This document shows, in pieces, positions 1-9,371 of a stretch of 31,129 nucleotides of DNA. Position 1 is the stretch's first letter, and every line of letters begins with the position of its first letter. Origin of the DNA: an uncultured Pseudomonas sp. (GTDB lineage Bacteria > Pseudomonadota > Gammaproteobacteria > Pseudomonadales > Pseudomonadaceae); NCBI RefSeq assembly GCF_946885885.1, contig NZ_CAMPHN010000037.1, positions 1-31,129 on the forward strand. Direction: 5' to 3'. Below the pieces are notes generated by a model. The model made no database searches. It saw only the letters and a list, made by a program, of their open reading frames with translations, and was not told where the DNA came from. Made by a program: the position numbers and the translations under genes.

Positions 1-61
1 CAGGCAATCTGGCACATCGCGATGCCGTCCGTGGGAGGAGGAGTCCATCCCATCAGATGAA

Positions 62-163
62 ATCCGGGGAGCGGTGGCGCATGCGGAGATTTTTCCCGGA
101 TTGCATCCGGGCTATGGGGAGGCGTCAATGTGTAGCCCGGATAAGCGCCAGCGCAATCCGGGG
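62..163. repeat. Palindromic intergenic repeat, family A (CCCGGATTGC / GTAGCCCGGATAAGC type)
   Basis: A non-coding stretch holds pieces of one repeat in opposite orientations. CCCGGATTGCATCCGGGCTA is at 95-114, and GTAGCCCGGATAAGC starts at 132 and runs to CGCAATCCGGGG at about 163. A further AATCCGGGG piece is near 61-69. The same repeat occurs at 5269-5361. Bases 1-61 show no gene I can support. Such GTAGCCCGGAT elements are common between genes in gammaproteobacteria; family membership here is judged by eye from the two loci. Confidence 0.65.
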
Positions 164-186
164 CTGGCTTACTTGGTGCGAAAACG

Positions 187-214
187 AAAAAGCCCTGAAA
201 TTTCAGGGCTTTTC
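187..214 (-). terminator. Rho-independent terminator of the cysI-DUF934 operon
   Basis: The 20-bp perfect palindrome AGCCCTGAAATTTCAGGGCT at 191-210 is flanked by A-rich sequence on one side and TTTT on the other. On the minus strand the stem is followed by a run of five T. It starts about 15 bases past the stop codon of the DUF934 gene, so it fits as that operon's terminator. Confidence 0.85.
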
Positions 215-229
215 CACGAAGCGGGATAA

Positions 230-727
230 TCAGGCGCGGCGGCGGAACAGCGGTTGCGGCTGGTCGCTCGAGGCCTGGTAGACCTCGGAGAAATCCGCGA
301 ATGCTTTGAGCGCATCCTCGGGGTCCTTGTCCTCGCGCAGGGCGAAGGCGTCGAAGCCGCAGCGCTTGAGGGCGAACAGTTGATCGCGCAGCACGTCGCC
401 GATCGCCCGTACTTCGCCCTTGTAGCCATAACGCGTACGCAGCAGGTAGGCGGTGGAGCAATGGCGGCCGTCGGTGAACGACGGGAAGTTCAAGGCGATC
501 ACCTGGAAGTTATTCAGCTGTTCGGCGATTTCCTCGATTTCCTCGCCGGCATCCAGCCATACCCCCAATCCGCCGTCTCGGGCTTTCAGCGCGTGGGCGT
601 GTTCGACCCACAGGGCCAACGGCACGATCAGGTCGTCGCAGTTGCTCAGGCCGTCCATGGTGGTGTCTTTGGGCAGCAGGTGCCAGGTTTCGTCGACGAT
701 CTGGCCGTTCTTAATGATTCGCTGCAT
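230..727 (-). CDS. DUF934 domain protein, sulfite reductase partner
   Basis: A 165-aa soluble protein of the DUF934 family. It has the family's internal motifs, including VWLDAGEEIEEIA in the middle and FPSFTDGRHCSTAYLLR followed by GYKGEVRAIGDVLRDQL and a CGFDAFALRED block near the C-terminus. DUF934 genes sit directly after cysI-like genes in many proteobacteria and are thought to assist assimilatory sulfite reduction; the molecular role is not established. It overlaps the 3' end of cysI, so the two are very likely co-translated. I place the start at the ATG at 727 because AAGGAG lies 7 bases upstream. A GTG two codons earlier (733) is possible but sits almost on top of that Shine-Dalgarno. 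Confidence 0.9.
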   Translation of the reverse strand: MQRIIKNGQIVDETWHLLPKDTTMDGLSNCDDLIVPLALWVEHAHALKARDGGLGVWLDAGEEIEEIAEQLNNFQVIALNFPSFTDGRHCSTAYLLRTRYGYKGEVRAIGDVLRDQLFALKRCGFDAFALREDKDPEDALKAFADFSEVYQASSDQPQPLFRRRA

Positions 728-2369
728 ATACACGCTCCTTGAATGGGGCGACGCCGATACGGCGGAAGGTGTCGAGGAAGCTCTCTTCGTCGGTGCGCTG
801 CTCGACGTAGACCTTGATGATCTTGTCGATCACATCCGGCATCTCATCCTGGGCGAAGGACGGGCCGAGGATCTGCGACAGGCTGGCCTCGCGGCCGGAG
901 TTGCCGCCGATGGACACCTGATAGAACTCCTGGCCCTTTTTGTCCACGCCGAGAATGCCGATATGGCCGACGTGGTGGTGGCCGCAGGCGTTCATGCAGC
1001 CGGAGATGTTCAGCTCGATATCGCCGATGTCGAACAGATAATCGAGATCGTCGAAGCGGCGCTGAATGGACTCGGCTACCGGGATCGACTTGGCATTGGC
1101 CAGGGAGCAGAAGTCGCCGCCCGGGCAGCAGATGATGTCGGTCAGCAGGCCCACGTTCGGTGTGGCGAAGCCCAACTCGCGCAGCTCGCCCCACAGGGTG
1201 AACAGCTGCTGTTGTTCGACGTCGGCGAGGATGATGTTCTGGTTATGGCTGTTGCGTACTTCGCCGAAGCTGTAACGGTCGGCCAGGTCGGCGATGGCAT
1301 CGAGCTGTTTGTCGGTGACATCGCCAGGGGCGACGCCGGTCGGCTTCAACGACAAGGTCACGGCCACGTAGCCGGGGCGCTTGTGGGCGAAAGTGTTGCG
1401 CTGACGCCAGCGGGCGAAACCCGGGTGCTCGGCATCCAACTGCGCCAGCTCGGCGTCCTGGTCCGGCAATTGGCGGTAAGCCGGATCGACGAAATGCGCG
1501 GCGATGCGCTGCACTTCGGCTTCGGTGAGGGTGGTCGGGCCGTCTTTCAAATGCGCCCATTCGGCGTTGACGCGCTCGGCGAACACCTCGGCGGTCAGCG
1601 CCTTGACCAGAATCTTGATGCGCGCCTTGTACTTGTTATCGCGGCGGCCATAGCGGTTGTACACACGCAGAATGGCGTCGAGGTAACTGATCAGGTGCTG
1701 CCAGGGCAGGAACTCGTTGATAAAGCTGCCGACCACCGGGGTACGACCCAGGCCGCCGCCGACGGAAACGCGGAAGCCCAGTTCGCCGGCCTCGTTTTTC
1801 ACCGCTTCCAGGCCGATATCGTGCACTTCGATCGCGGCGCGGTCGCTCACGGCGCCGTTGACGGCGATCTTGAACTTGCGCGGCAGGTGGGTGAATTCGG
1901 GGTGGAAGGTCGACCACTGACGGATGATTTCGCACCAGGGGCGCGGATCGATAATCTCGTCCTTGGCCACGCCGGCGAACTGGTCGGTGGTGGTGTTGCG
2001 GATGCAGTTGCCGCTGGTCTGGATCGCGTGCATCTGCACGGTGGCCAGTTCGGCGAGAATATCCGGCACGTCTTCCAGATCGGGCCAGTTGAACTGCACG
2101 TTCTGGCGGGTGCTGATATGGGCGTAGCCCTTGTCATAATCACGAGCGATCTTGGCCAGCATGCGCACCTGGACGGAGGACAGCAGGCCGTAGGGCACGG
2201 CGATGCGCAACATGGGCGCATACCGCTGAATGTACAGGCCATTCTGCAAGCGCAGAGGACGGAACTCTTCACCTGAGAGTTCGCCGGCCAGATAGCGGCG
2301 GGTCTGATCGCGGAACTGCTTGACGCGTTCCTCAACGATCCGTTGATCGTACTCGTCGTATACGTACAT
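711..2369 (-). CDS. cysI: Sulfite reductase hemoprotein (nitrite/sulfite reductase family)
   Basis: A 552-aa siroheme/4Fe-4S enzyme that reduces sulfite to sulfide in cytoplasmic assimilatory sulfur metabolism. The two-repeat nitrite/sulfite reductase fold is recognisable. The cluster and siroheme ligands are present as CPGGDFC (C-X5-C, about residue 414) and GCMNACGH (C-X3-C, about residue 456). The N-terminal half has HISTRQNVQFNWP and GNCIRNTTTDQFAG, typical of the family. The length matches the single-chain Pseudomonas type. The start ATG has AGGA 5 bases upstream. The stop lies inside the following DUF934 gene. From sequence alone a nitrite reductase is the main alternative, but the DUF934 partner supports sulfite. 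Confidence 0.93.
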   Translation of the reverse strand: MYVYDEYDQRIVEERVKQFRDQTRRYLAGELSGEEFRPLRLQNGLYIQRYAPMLRIAVPYGLLSSVQVRMLAKIARDYDKGYAHISTRQNVQFNWPDLEDVPDILAELATVQMHAIQTSGNCIRNTTTDQFAGVAKDEIIDPRPWCEIIRQWSTFHPEFTHLPRKFKIAVNGAVSDRAAIEVHDIGLEAVKNEAGELGFRVSVGGGLGRTPVVGSFINEFLPWQHLISYLDAILRVYNRYGRRDNKYKARIKILVKALTAEVFAERVNAEWAHLKDGPTTLTEAEVQRIAAHFVDPAYRQLPDQDAELAQLDAEHPGFARWRQRNTFAHKRPGYVAVTLSLKPTGVAPGDVTDKQLDAIADLADRYSFGEVRNSHNQNIILADVEQQQLFTLWGELRELGFATPNVGLLTDIICCPGGDFCSLANAKSIPVAESIQRRFDDLDYLFDIGDIELNISGCMNACGHHHVGHIGILGVDKKGQEFYQVSIGGNSGREASLSQILGPSFAQDEMPDVIDKIIKVYVEQRTDEESFLDTFRRIGVAPFKERVYAANH

Positions 2370-2684
2370 AGATATCCTGTGAGTTCAGGCTACTGCTTTT
2401 ATTTAGACAGCTAACAGGCCGTTGCAATGGCGGCGCGAGGCAAAACACTCGCGGCCTTTACAAGGGCCGTTTTCGGCTTTCTGCACACACGGCTGCGCAC
2501 TCCCGGCGGAGGCGGGGGAAGATACCAGTTCGAGCGGGAGGGCAAAAGTGATGTTTGCGTATATGTACTTAACCAATGGCACTAAGAAAACTTCGCCGTT
2601 GATGCGCAACTGCTTGAGCGGAAGGTCTTTGTGGTCTTAACTGGGCTGTGCAATCCCTTTATTACCATGACTAAGGACGATGCC
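2370..2684. promoter_or_regulatory. Divergent promoter region of cysI and a 37-aa gene, with a MITE-end relic
   Basis: This is 315 bases with no convincing gene between two divergent genes. It must hold the cysI promoter. On the minus strand a TTGCAA/TAAATA pair with a 16-base spacer is possible but weak. CTAACAGGCCGTTG at 2411-2424 is identical to the end of the element at 23297-23458 (with its CTAA flank), and GGCGCGAGGCAAAA follows as a looser match. The rest is unassigned. A small minus-strand frame across 2403-2609 has no recognisable protein features. Confidence 0.45.
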
Positions 2685-2798
2685 ATGAACGACCACTCCG
2701 AATCCAACGAACAAGACAGTGTTGTCGATGCATGGGCGATTTTTGCGCTGATCCTGCTCGCGGTGGTCACCGCGGTGTTTTGGGTGAGCAACCAGTAG
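2685..2798 (+). CDS. Small single-pass membrane protein (37 aa)
   Basis: A short gene for a 37-aa protein. An acidic, polar N-terminus (MNDHSESNEQDSVVDAW) is followed by one hydrophobic segment of about 19 residues (AIFALILLAVVTAVFWV) and the tail SNQ. I chose the ATG at 2685 because AAGGA lies 7 bases upstream. An in-frame ATG at 2667 would add MTKDDA but has no ribosome binding site. The acidic-then-hydrophobic pattern and good Shine-Dalgarno argue for a real inner-membrane miniprotein. Function is unknown. It faces the DUF2970 gene across a 24-bp palindrome. Confidence 0.7.
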   Translation: MNDHSESNEQDSVVDAWAIFALILLAVVTAVFWVSNQ

Positions 2799-2806
2799 CC
2801 TTCCTG

Positions 2807-2830
2807 GCCCTCTCCCCATGGGGAGAGGGC
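2807..2830. terminator. 24-bp perfect palindrome between convergent small genes
   Basis: A 24-bp perfect inverted repeat centred on CCATGG, with arms GCCCTCTCCCCA and TGGGGAGAGGGC. It lies 8 bases after the 37-aa gene and 8 bases before the stop of the DUF2970 gene, so it could end transcription from both sides. It has no T-run on either strand, so it may be an intergenic repeat of the CCCTCTCCC/GGGAGAGGG type and not a classic terminator. Confidence 0.6.
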
Positions 2831-2838
2831 GTGCTCGC

Positions 2839-3066
2839 TCAGACGCCCGTGAGGTGCAGCACCAGCTTGACCACGGCAATGATCATCAGGACGAAAACCA
2901 GGGTGAATGCCACGCCCAGAATGATGAAGTGACTGGGTTTGCCGCGGCTGAAATCCCGACTGCGGTTCTTGCCGCTCTGCACGCCGATAGCCGCCGCTAA
3001 AATGCTTTGCAGCATTTCCCAAAGAGTCAGCGGCTTATCGTCGTCTTTTTCGCCTTGTTCGCTCAT
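2839..3066 (-). CDS. DUF2970 family small membrane protein
   Basis: A 75-aa protein matching the DUF2970 family. A charged N-terminus (MSEQGEKDDDKPLTLWEM) leads into LQSILAAAIGVQS, then a conserved charged linker (RDFSRGKPSHF), and one strong transmembrane segment of about 25 residues (IILGVAFTLVFVLMIIAVVKLVLHL). Function in the family is unknown. It is upstream of nothing on its strand except the palindrome at 2807-2830, and lies 32 bases beyond the 3' end of aacS, so it could be read through from the liu/aacS side. Confidence 0.88.
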   Translation of the reverse strand: MSEQGEKDDDKPLTLWEMLQSILAAAIGVQSGKNRSRDFSRGKPSHFIILGVAFTLVFVLMIIAVVKLVLHLTGV

Positions 3067-3098
3067 TGAACCCCCTGTCTTTTATGTCGCGGCGGGAA

Positions 3099-5054
<1,956 letters not shown>

Positions 5055-5232
5055 GTCGGTTCCTCATCGTTCTTGTTAGGCCAGGCATGTTGCATGGCTG
5101 AATCTTGCAAGCCTACTGGCTGGGCCGGGCCATGAGTCGGCGGTGTCAGCGACCTGTAAGCGCCCAGGGTGCGCCAACCTGTAGCCCCTTTGCACCGCAA
5201 GTCGGTGACATATGCTAGGCCTGACGACGATG

Positions 5233-5249
5233 CTTTACAGGCTGTAAAG
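5233..5249. promoter_or_regulatory. 17-bp palindrome upstream of aacS, candidate operator
   Basis: CTTTACAG-G-CTGTAAAG is a perfect 8-bp inverted repeat around one base, in the 303-base gap between liuE and aacS, about 180 bases upstream of the aacS start. Its size and symmetry suit a dimeric regulator site. It does not resemble the LiuR site at 12694-12707. The rest of 5055-5268 shows no gene and no promoter I can call with confidence. The regulator is unknown. Confidence 0.45.
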
Positions 5250-5268
5250 AAAGTCTGCCGTACAAGCC

Positions 5269-5361
5269 GTAGCCCAGATAAGCGTTCGCACAATCCGGGG
5301 GCTCTTACACCTTTCGAATTGCTCCCGGATTGCGCCGCGTGTTGCGGCTTATCCGGGCTAC
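5269..5361. repeat. Palindromic intergenic repeat, family A, at the 3' end of liuE
   Basis: An inverted repeat beginning GTAGCCCAGATAAGCG and ending GCTTATCCGGGCTAC, with internal CAATCCGGG and CCCGGATTGCG arms. It is the same family as at 62-163. Its right end contains the liuE stop codon (TAG on the minus strand, 5358-5360), so the repeat terminates the reading frame. Confidence 0.75.
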
Positions 5362-6257
5362 TGGCTTTGCCTTGCCCGCGCCACCCGCGAGCCGTTGGGT
5401 TTGCCCAGTACCGTGCAGATGCGCTGGCCGGCGGCGATCAGTGCCTCCATATCGATGCCGGTGTCTATCCCCAGGCCGTTGAGCAGATAAAGCACATCCT
5501 CGGTCGCCACGTTGCCGGTGGCGCCTTTGGCGTAAGGACAGCCACCCAGGCCCGCCACCGAGCTGTCGAATACGCCGATGCCTTCCAGCAGGCTGGCATA
5601 GATATTGGCCAGTGCCTGGCCGTAGGTGTCATGGAAATGCCCGGCCAATTTATCGCGGGCGATATCGCGGCCGACCACCTCGAACAGGCGCCGGGTCTCG
5701 CCGGCCGTGCCGGTGCCGATGGTGTCGCCGAGGGACACTTCGTAGCAGCCCATGGCGAACAGCTCGCGGGCCACGCTGGCCACTTGCTCGGCAGGTACCG
5801 CGCCCTCGTAGGGGCAGCCGAGCACGCAGGAAACATAGCCGCGTACGCGCACGCCTTGCTGTCTGGCGGCATCCATCACCGGCACGAAACGTTCGAGGCT
5901 CTCGGCAATCGAGCAATTGATGTTCTTCTGCGAGAAAGCTTCGCTTGCTGCGGCAAATACCGCGACTTCTTTCACGCCCGCCTGCACGGCGGCTTCGAAG
6001 CCTCTCAGATTGGGTGCCAAGGCCGCGTAGGTAACGCCTGGCAATTGCTGGATCTGGGCGAAAACCTCGGCGGAGCCGGCCATCTGCGGTACCCACTTGG
6101 GCGAAACGAAGCTGCCCACCTCGATATGACCGAGGCCCGCGGCGGACAATTCATCGACCAGGTGCACCTTGTCGGCGACGCTGATCGGCTGTTTTTCGTT
6201 CTGCAGGCCATCGCGGGGGCCGACTTCGACCAGGCGCACCTGTTTCGGTAAGTTCAT
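5358..6257 (-). CDS. liuE: Hydroxymethylglutaryl-CoA lyase
   Basis: A 299-aa HMGL-like TIM-barrel enzyme that cleaves HMG-CoA to acetyl-CoA and acetoacetate, the last step of leucine catabolism. Visible motifs are VEVGPRDGLQNEK near the N-terminus, VLGCPYEG, SLGDTIGTGT, HFHDTYGQALANIYASL, and the lyase signature with the catalytic cysteine in SVAGLGGCPYAKGATGN. I chose the third ATG (6257) because GAGG lies 6 bases upstream of it; an upstream ATG at 6269 would add four residues. It follows liuD after 131 bases occupied by a palindromic repeat. The stop codon is contributed by repeat sequence. Confidence 0.94.
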   Translation of the reverse strand: MNLPKQVRLVEVGPRDGLQNEKQPISVADKVHLVDELSAAGLGHIEVGSFVSPKWVPQMAGSAEVFAQIQQLPGVTYAALAPNLRGFEAAVQAGVKEVAVFAAASEAFSQKNINCSIAESLERFVPVMDAARQQGVRVRGYVSCVLGCPYEGAVPAEQVASVARELFAMGCYEVSLGDTIGTGTAGETRRLFEVVGRDIARDKLAGHFHDTYGQALANIYASLLEGIGVFDSSVAGLGGCPYAKGATGNVATEDVLYLLNGLGIDTGIDMEALIAAGQRICTVLGKPNGSRVARARQSQ

Positions 6258-6293
6258 CTGCATCCTCATTTCAATGACCGTTGTGATCCGGAT

Positions 6294-6381
6294 GTTGGGC
6301 TTCGCAGGCTCAGCGCCAACCTACATGCGTTCGCAGCGAGCATTATGCGTCGTAGGTTGGCGCTGAGGCACGAAGCCCAAC
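6294..6381. repeat. Palindromic repeat, family B (GTTGGGCTTCG...CCAACCTAC), liuD-liuE gap
   Basis: Two inverted copies: GTTGGGCTTCGCAGGCTCAG onward at 6294-6324, and CGTAGGTTGGCGCTGAGGCA onward, ending in GAAGCCCAAC, at 6351-6381. About 26 unrelated bases lie between them. A second pair of the same family is at 8364-8460. In liu mRNA it would fold into a long hairpin 8 bases after the liuD stop. Confidence 0.8.
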
Positions 6382-6388
6382 AGGACGT

Positions 6389-8332
6389 TCAAACCTCATC
6401 CAACTCCACCAACACCGCGCCCTCGGCGACCATCTCGCCCTCGACGCAGTACAGCGCCTTGACCACCCCGGCATGGGCCGCACGGATGCTGTGCTCCATC
6501 TTCATCGCTTCCAGCACCACCAGGGCGGTACCGGCTTCGACGGTTTGCCCGGCCGCGACCAGCACGCGAACGATACTGCCGTTCATTGGCGCGCTCAGAC
6601 CGCCATGCTGCTGGTGGCCGGCCTGCGCTTCGGCAATCGGATCGACACGTTGCACGCTACGCAGCTCGCCGGCGAATTGCAGATAGAGGGTGTCGCCGCG
6701 ACGGATCGCCAAGTGTTGGCGGCGCACACCGTTGCGCTCGACCACCAACTGCTCGCCATGCAAGCGAACCTCGGGCTGTGCGCTGTGACGTAGGCGCACC
6801 ACTTGGCGCTCGCCTTGGCAGAGCAGCTGCACGTCGTTCTCGGCGGGCAGGCCCAGACGCAAGCCGTTGTTCGTCGCCCAGGGCGAATGGATATCGTCGT
6901 CGCGCCGCCGAATGGTTTCGCTCTGCACAAATGCCTCGGCGGCCAACTGCCAGAGCTCGGCGGGCAGCTCGGCAACGGCGGGTAGCAATTGCGCCTCATG
7001 ACGCGGGATAAAACCGGTATCCAGCTCGCAGGCGGCGAAGGCGGGATGGGCCAGTACGCGCTGTAGAAACGCCAGATTGGTTCTGACCCCGCCGACGCAG
7101 GTTTCCGCCAGCATCGCCAGCAGGCGCAGGCGGGCTTCCTCGCGGTTTTCGCCCCAGGCGATCAACTTGCCGAACATCGGGTCGTAGAACGGCGAAATCT
7201 CGTCGCCTTCGCAAACCCCGCTGTCGACCCGGCGTCCCGGTCCGGTCTGGGCTTCGCGGTACAGCGCCAGGGTGCCGGTGGCCGGCAGAAAATCGTTGTC
7301 CGGGTCTTCGGCGTACAGGCGCACCTCGATCGCGTGGCCGTTCAGCGGCACCTGCTCTTGACTGATCGGAAGCGGCTCGCCACGGGCTACGCGAATTTGC
7401 CAGGCCACCAGGTCGAGGCCGGTGATCGCCTCGGTAACCGGGTGTTCGACCTGCAGGCGGGTGTTCATCTCCATGAAGAAGAAGTCGCCACGCTCGTCCA
7501 GCAGGAACTCCACGGTACCGGCGCCGACATAGCCGATGGCTTGCGCGGCTTTCACCGCGGCTTCGCCCATGGCGCGGCGCAATTGCGGGGTCAGGCCCGG
7601 AGCCGGCGCTTCCTCGACCACTTTCTGGTGGCGGCGTTGGATCGAGCAGTCGCGTTCGTTCAGGTACAGGCAGTTGCCGTGCTGGTCGGCGAACACCTGG
7701 ATTTCCACGTGGCGCGGTTTGAGCACGTATTTTTCCACCAGCATGCGTGCATCGCCGAACGATGATTGCGCTTCGCGCTGGGCGCTGAGCAGGGCTTCGG
7801 CCAACTCGCTTTCCCGTTCGACCACCTTCATGCCCTTGCCGCCACCGCCTGCGGCGGCCTTGAGCAGCACCGGATAGCCGATCGTTTCGGCGGCGACGCG
7901 GAAGGTTTCCACATCCTGGGCTTCGCCGTGATAACCGGGTACCAGCGGCACCCCGGCTTGCTCCATCAAGGCTTTGGCCGCGGATTTGCTGCCCATGGCC
8001 TCGATGGCGGAGGCGGGCGGGCCGAGGAAAATCAGCCCGGCCTGTTCGATGGCGTGGGCAAAGCCGGCATTCTCCGAAAGAAAGCCGTAGCCCGGATGAA
8101 TCGCCTGGGCGCCGCTGGCCTTGGCCGCTTTGAGCAACGCGTCGATACGCAGGTAGCTCTCGGCCGCCTTGGCGCCGCCCAGGTCGATGGCGATATCCGC
8201 CTCGCGCACATGGCGGGCGCCGCGGTCGATGGCGCTGTGCACCGCCACGGTGGTGATGCCCATGGCTTTCGCGGTGCGCATGACCCGGCAGGCGATTTCG
8301 CCACGGTTGGCGACGAGCAGTGTTGTGATCAT
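6389..8332 (-). CDS. liuD: Methylcrotonyl-CoA carboxylase, biotin-containing alpha subunit
   Basis: A 647-aa biotin carboxylase/biotin carrier subunit. With LiuB it carboxylates 3-methylcrotonyl-CoA to 3-methylglutaconyl-CoA. The order is an N-terminal biotin carboxylase domain (LVANRGEIACRVMRTAKAMG), an ATP-grasp glycine loop (KAAAGGGGKGMKVV), EVRLYAEDPDNDFLPATG, and a C-terminal biotinyl domain with the biotin lysine in EAMKMEH (about K611). GGAG lies 8 bases upstream of the start ATG. The length is typical of MccA and shorter than pyruvate carboxylase. Propionyl- or geranyl-CoA carboxylase alpha subunits are similar, but the complete liu context settles it. Confidence 0.95.
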   Translation of the reverse strand: MITTLLVANRGEIACRVMRTAKAMGITTVAVHSAIDRGARHVREADIAIDLGGAKAAESYLRIDALLKAAKASGAQAIHPGYGFLSENAGFAHAIEQAGLIFLGPPASAIEAMGSKSAAKALMEQAGVPLVPGYHGEAQDVETFRVAAETIGYPVLLKAAAGGGGKGMKVVERESELAEALLSAQREAQSSFGDARMLVEKYVLKPRHVEIQVFADQHGNCLYLNERDCSIQRRHQKVVEEAPAPGLTPQLRRAMGEAAVKAAQAIGYVGAGTVEFLLDERGDFFFMEMNTRLQVEHPVTEAITGLDLVAWQIRVARGEPLPISQEQVPLNGHAIEVRLYAEDPDNDFLPATGTLALYREAQTGPGRRVDSGVCEGDEISPFYDPMFGKLIAWGENREEARLRLLAMLAETCVGGVRTNLAFLQRVLAHPAFAACELDTGFIPRHEAQLLPAVAELPAELWQLAAEAFVQSETIRRRDDDIHSPWATNNGLRLGLPAENDVQLLCQGERQVVRLRHSAQPEVRLHGEQLVVERNGVRRQHLAIRRGDTLYLQFAGELRSVQRVDPIAEAQAGHQQHGGLSAPMNGSIVRVLVAAGQTVEAGTALVVLEAMKMEHSIRAAHAGVVKALYCVEGEMVAEGAVLVELDEV

Positions 8333-8363
8333 CGATTCGACTCCGTTGTCGCGGGGGCGTGCG

Positions 8364-8460
8364 CGTAGGTTGGGCTGAGCTGTGCGAAGCCCAACATCGG
8401 GCCGGGATGGCGTGCTCCACCCACCTCGTTGGGCTTCGCTGCGCTCAACGCCAACCTACG
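8364..8460. repeat. Palindromic repeat, family B, liuC-liuD gap
   Basis: Inverted copies at 8364-8395 (CGTAGGTTGGGCTGAG to GCGAAGCCCAAC) and 8428-8460 (GTTGGGCTTCGCTGCGCTCA to CCAACCTACG). This is the same family as 6294-6381, and it fills most of the 142-base gap between liuC and liuD. Confidence 0.85.
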
Positions 8461-8474
8461 GATCGGGGTGGGCA

Positions 8475-9272
8475 TCATTCTTCTCCCTGCCAGCTCGGTT
8501 TGCGTTTGTCGAGGAAGGCGCGCAGGCCCTCCTGACCCTCGGCGCTGACACGGATGCGGGCGATAGCGTTTTCGGTATAGCGGCGCAGGGCGGGGGTCAG
8601 TACGCCGCTGCCGACTTCGCGCAGCAGGTCCTTGCTGGCCTGCATGGCCAGCGGGCTGTTGAGCAGCAGATTGTCGACCCAGTCTTCAACGGCTTGATCC
8701 AGCGTGTCGGCTGGATAGCATTCGGCGAACAACCCCAGCTCTTGGGCGCGCTCACCGCTAAAGCGTTCGGCGGTCAGGGCGAAACGTCGCGCCGCGCGCT
8801 CGCCGATGGCCTGCACGACGAAGGGGCTGATCACCGCCGGGGCCAGGCCGATGCGCACTTCGGACAGGCATAACTGCGCGTCTTCGGCGCCAATGGCCAT
8901 ATCGCAGCAGCTGATCAGGCCCAGGGCGCCGCCGAAGGCCGCGCCTTGCACCACCGCCAGGGTAGGGATCTTCAACTGGTAGAGGTTGTGCATCAGCTCG
9001 GCCAGCTCGCGCGAGTCGGCCAGGTTGGCGTTGTAGTCCAGGGTCGCGGCATGTTGCATCCAGGCCAGGTCGGCGCCTGCGGAGAAATGTTTGCCACGGC
9101 CGCGTAGGAGCAGAAAGCGCAGGCGCTTGTCGGCCATCACCGCGTCGAGGGCGAGAATCAGCTCGCGGATCATCTCGGCGTTGAAGGCGTTGTTCTTGTC
9201 GGCGCGATTCAGCCAGAGGGTGGCGAAACCGCGCGGGTCTTGTTGCAGTTGTACGGTGGTGAAGTCGGTCAT
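8475..9272 (-). CDS. liuC: Methylglutaconyl-CoA hydratase (enoyl-CoA hydratase family)
   Basis: A 265-aa crotonase-fold enzyme that hydrates 3-methylglutaconyl-CoA to HMG-CoA. Oxyanion-hole segments are GKHFSAGADLAWMQ (about residues 62-75) and GAAFGGALGLISCCDMAIG. The expected acidic region follows as CLSEVRIGLAPAVISPFV. The length is standard for LiuC. The function is assigned mainly from its place between liuB and liuD, since crotonase paralogues are hard to tell apart by motif. The Shine-Dalgarno is weak. A long hairpin repeat lies just upstream in the liuB-liuC gap. Confidence 0.92.
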   Translation of the reverse strand: MTDFTTVQLQQDPRGFATLWLNRADKNNAFNAEMIRELILALDAVMADKRLRFLLLRGRGKHFSAGADLAWMQHAATLDYNANLADSRELAELMHNLYQLKIPTLAVVQGAAFGGALGLISCCDMAIGAEDAQLCLSEVRIGLAPAVISPFVVQAIGERAARRFALTAERFSGERAQELGLFAECYPADTLDQAVEDWVDNLLLNSPLAMQASKDLLREVGSGVLTPALRRYTENAIARIRVSAEGQEGLRAFLDKRKPSWQGEE

Positions 9273-9299
9273 GGTCTGCTGCTCTGGGGTATCTGATTT

Positions 9300-9365
9300 T
9301 GTAGGAGCCAGCTTGCTGGCGATCCGTCGCGGCGAAAAAGCATCGCCAGCAAGCTGGCTCCTACA
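9300..9365. repeat. Palindromic repeat, family C (TGTAGGAGCCAGCTTGCTGG type), liuB-liuC gap
   Basis: Perfect 24-bp inverted arms at 9300-9323 and 9342-9365 around an 18-base loop. The arms begin TGTAGGAGCCAGCTTGCTGG. This is a well-known style of repetitive palindrome in Pseudomonas genomes. It ends 6 bases before the liuB stop codon and occupies most of the 99-base gap. Confidence 0.92.
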
Positions 9366-9371
9366 AGGGCT

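Noticed and set aside
453..2276. A 607-codon open frame opposite cysI
   Set aside because: It is a high-GC shadow frame: cysI on the other strand has complete siroheme and 4Fe-4S motifs, and this frame shows no family features.
2403..2609. A 68-aa frame upstream of cysI
   Set aside because: No ribosome site, no hydrophobic or domain pattern, and it overlaps the repeat-end relic and the likely promoter.
9300..9365. Repeats in the liu gaps considered as a CRISPR array
   Set aside because: The repeats are inverted pairs of four different families with no regular spacers and no cas genes.
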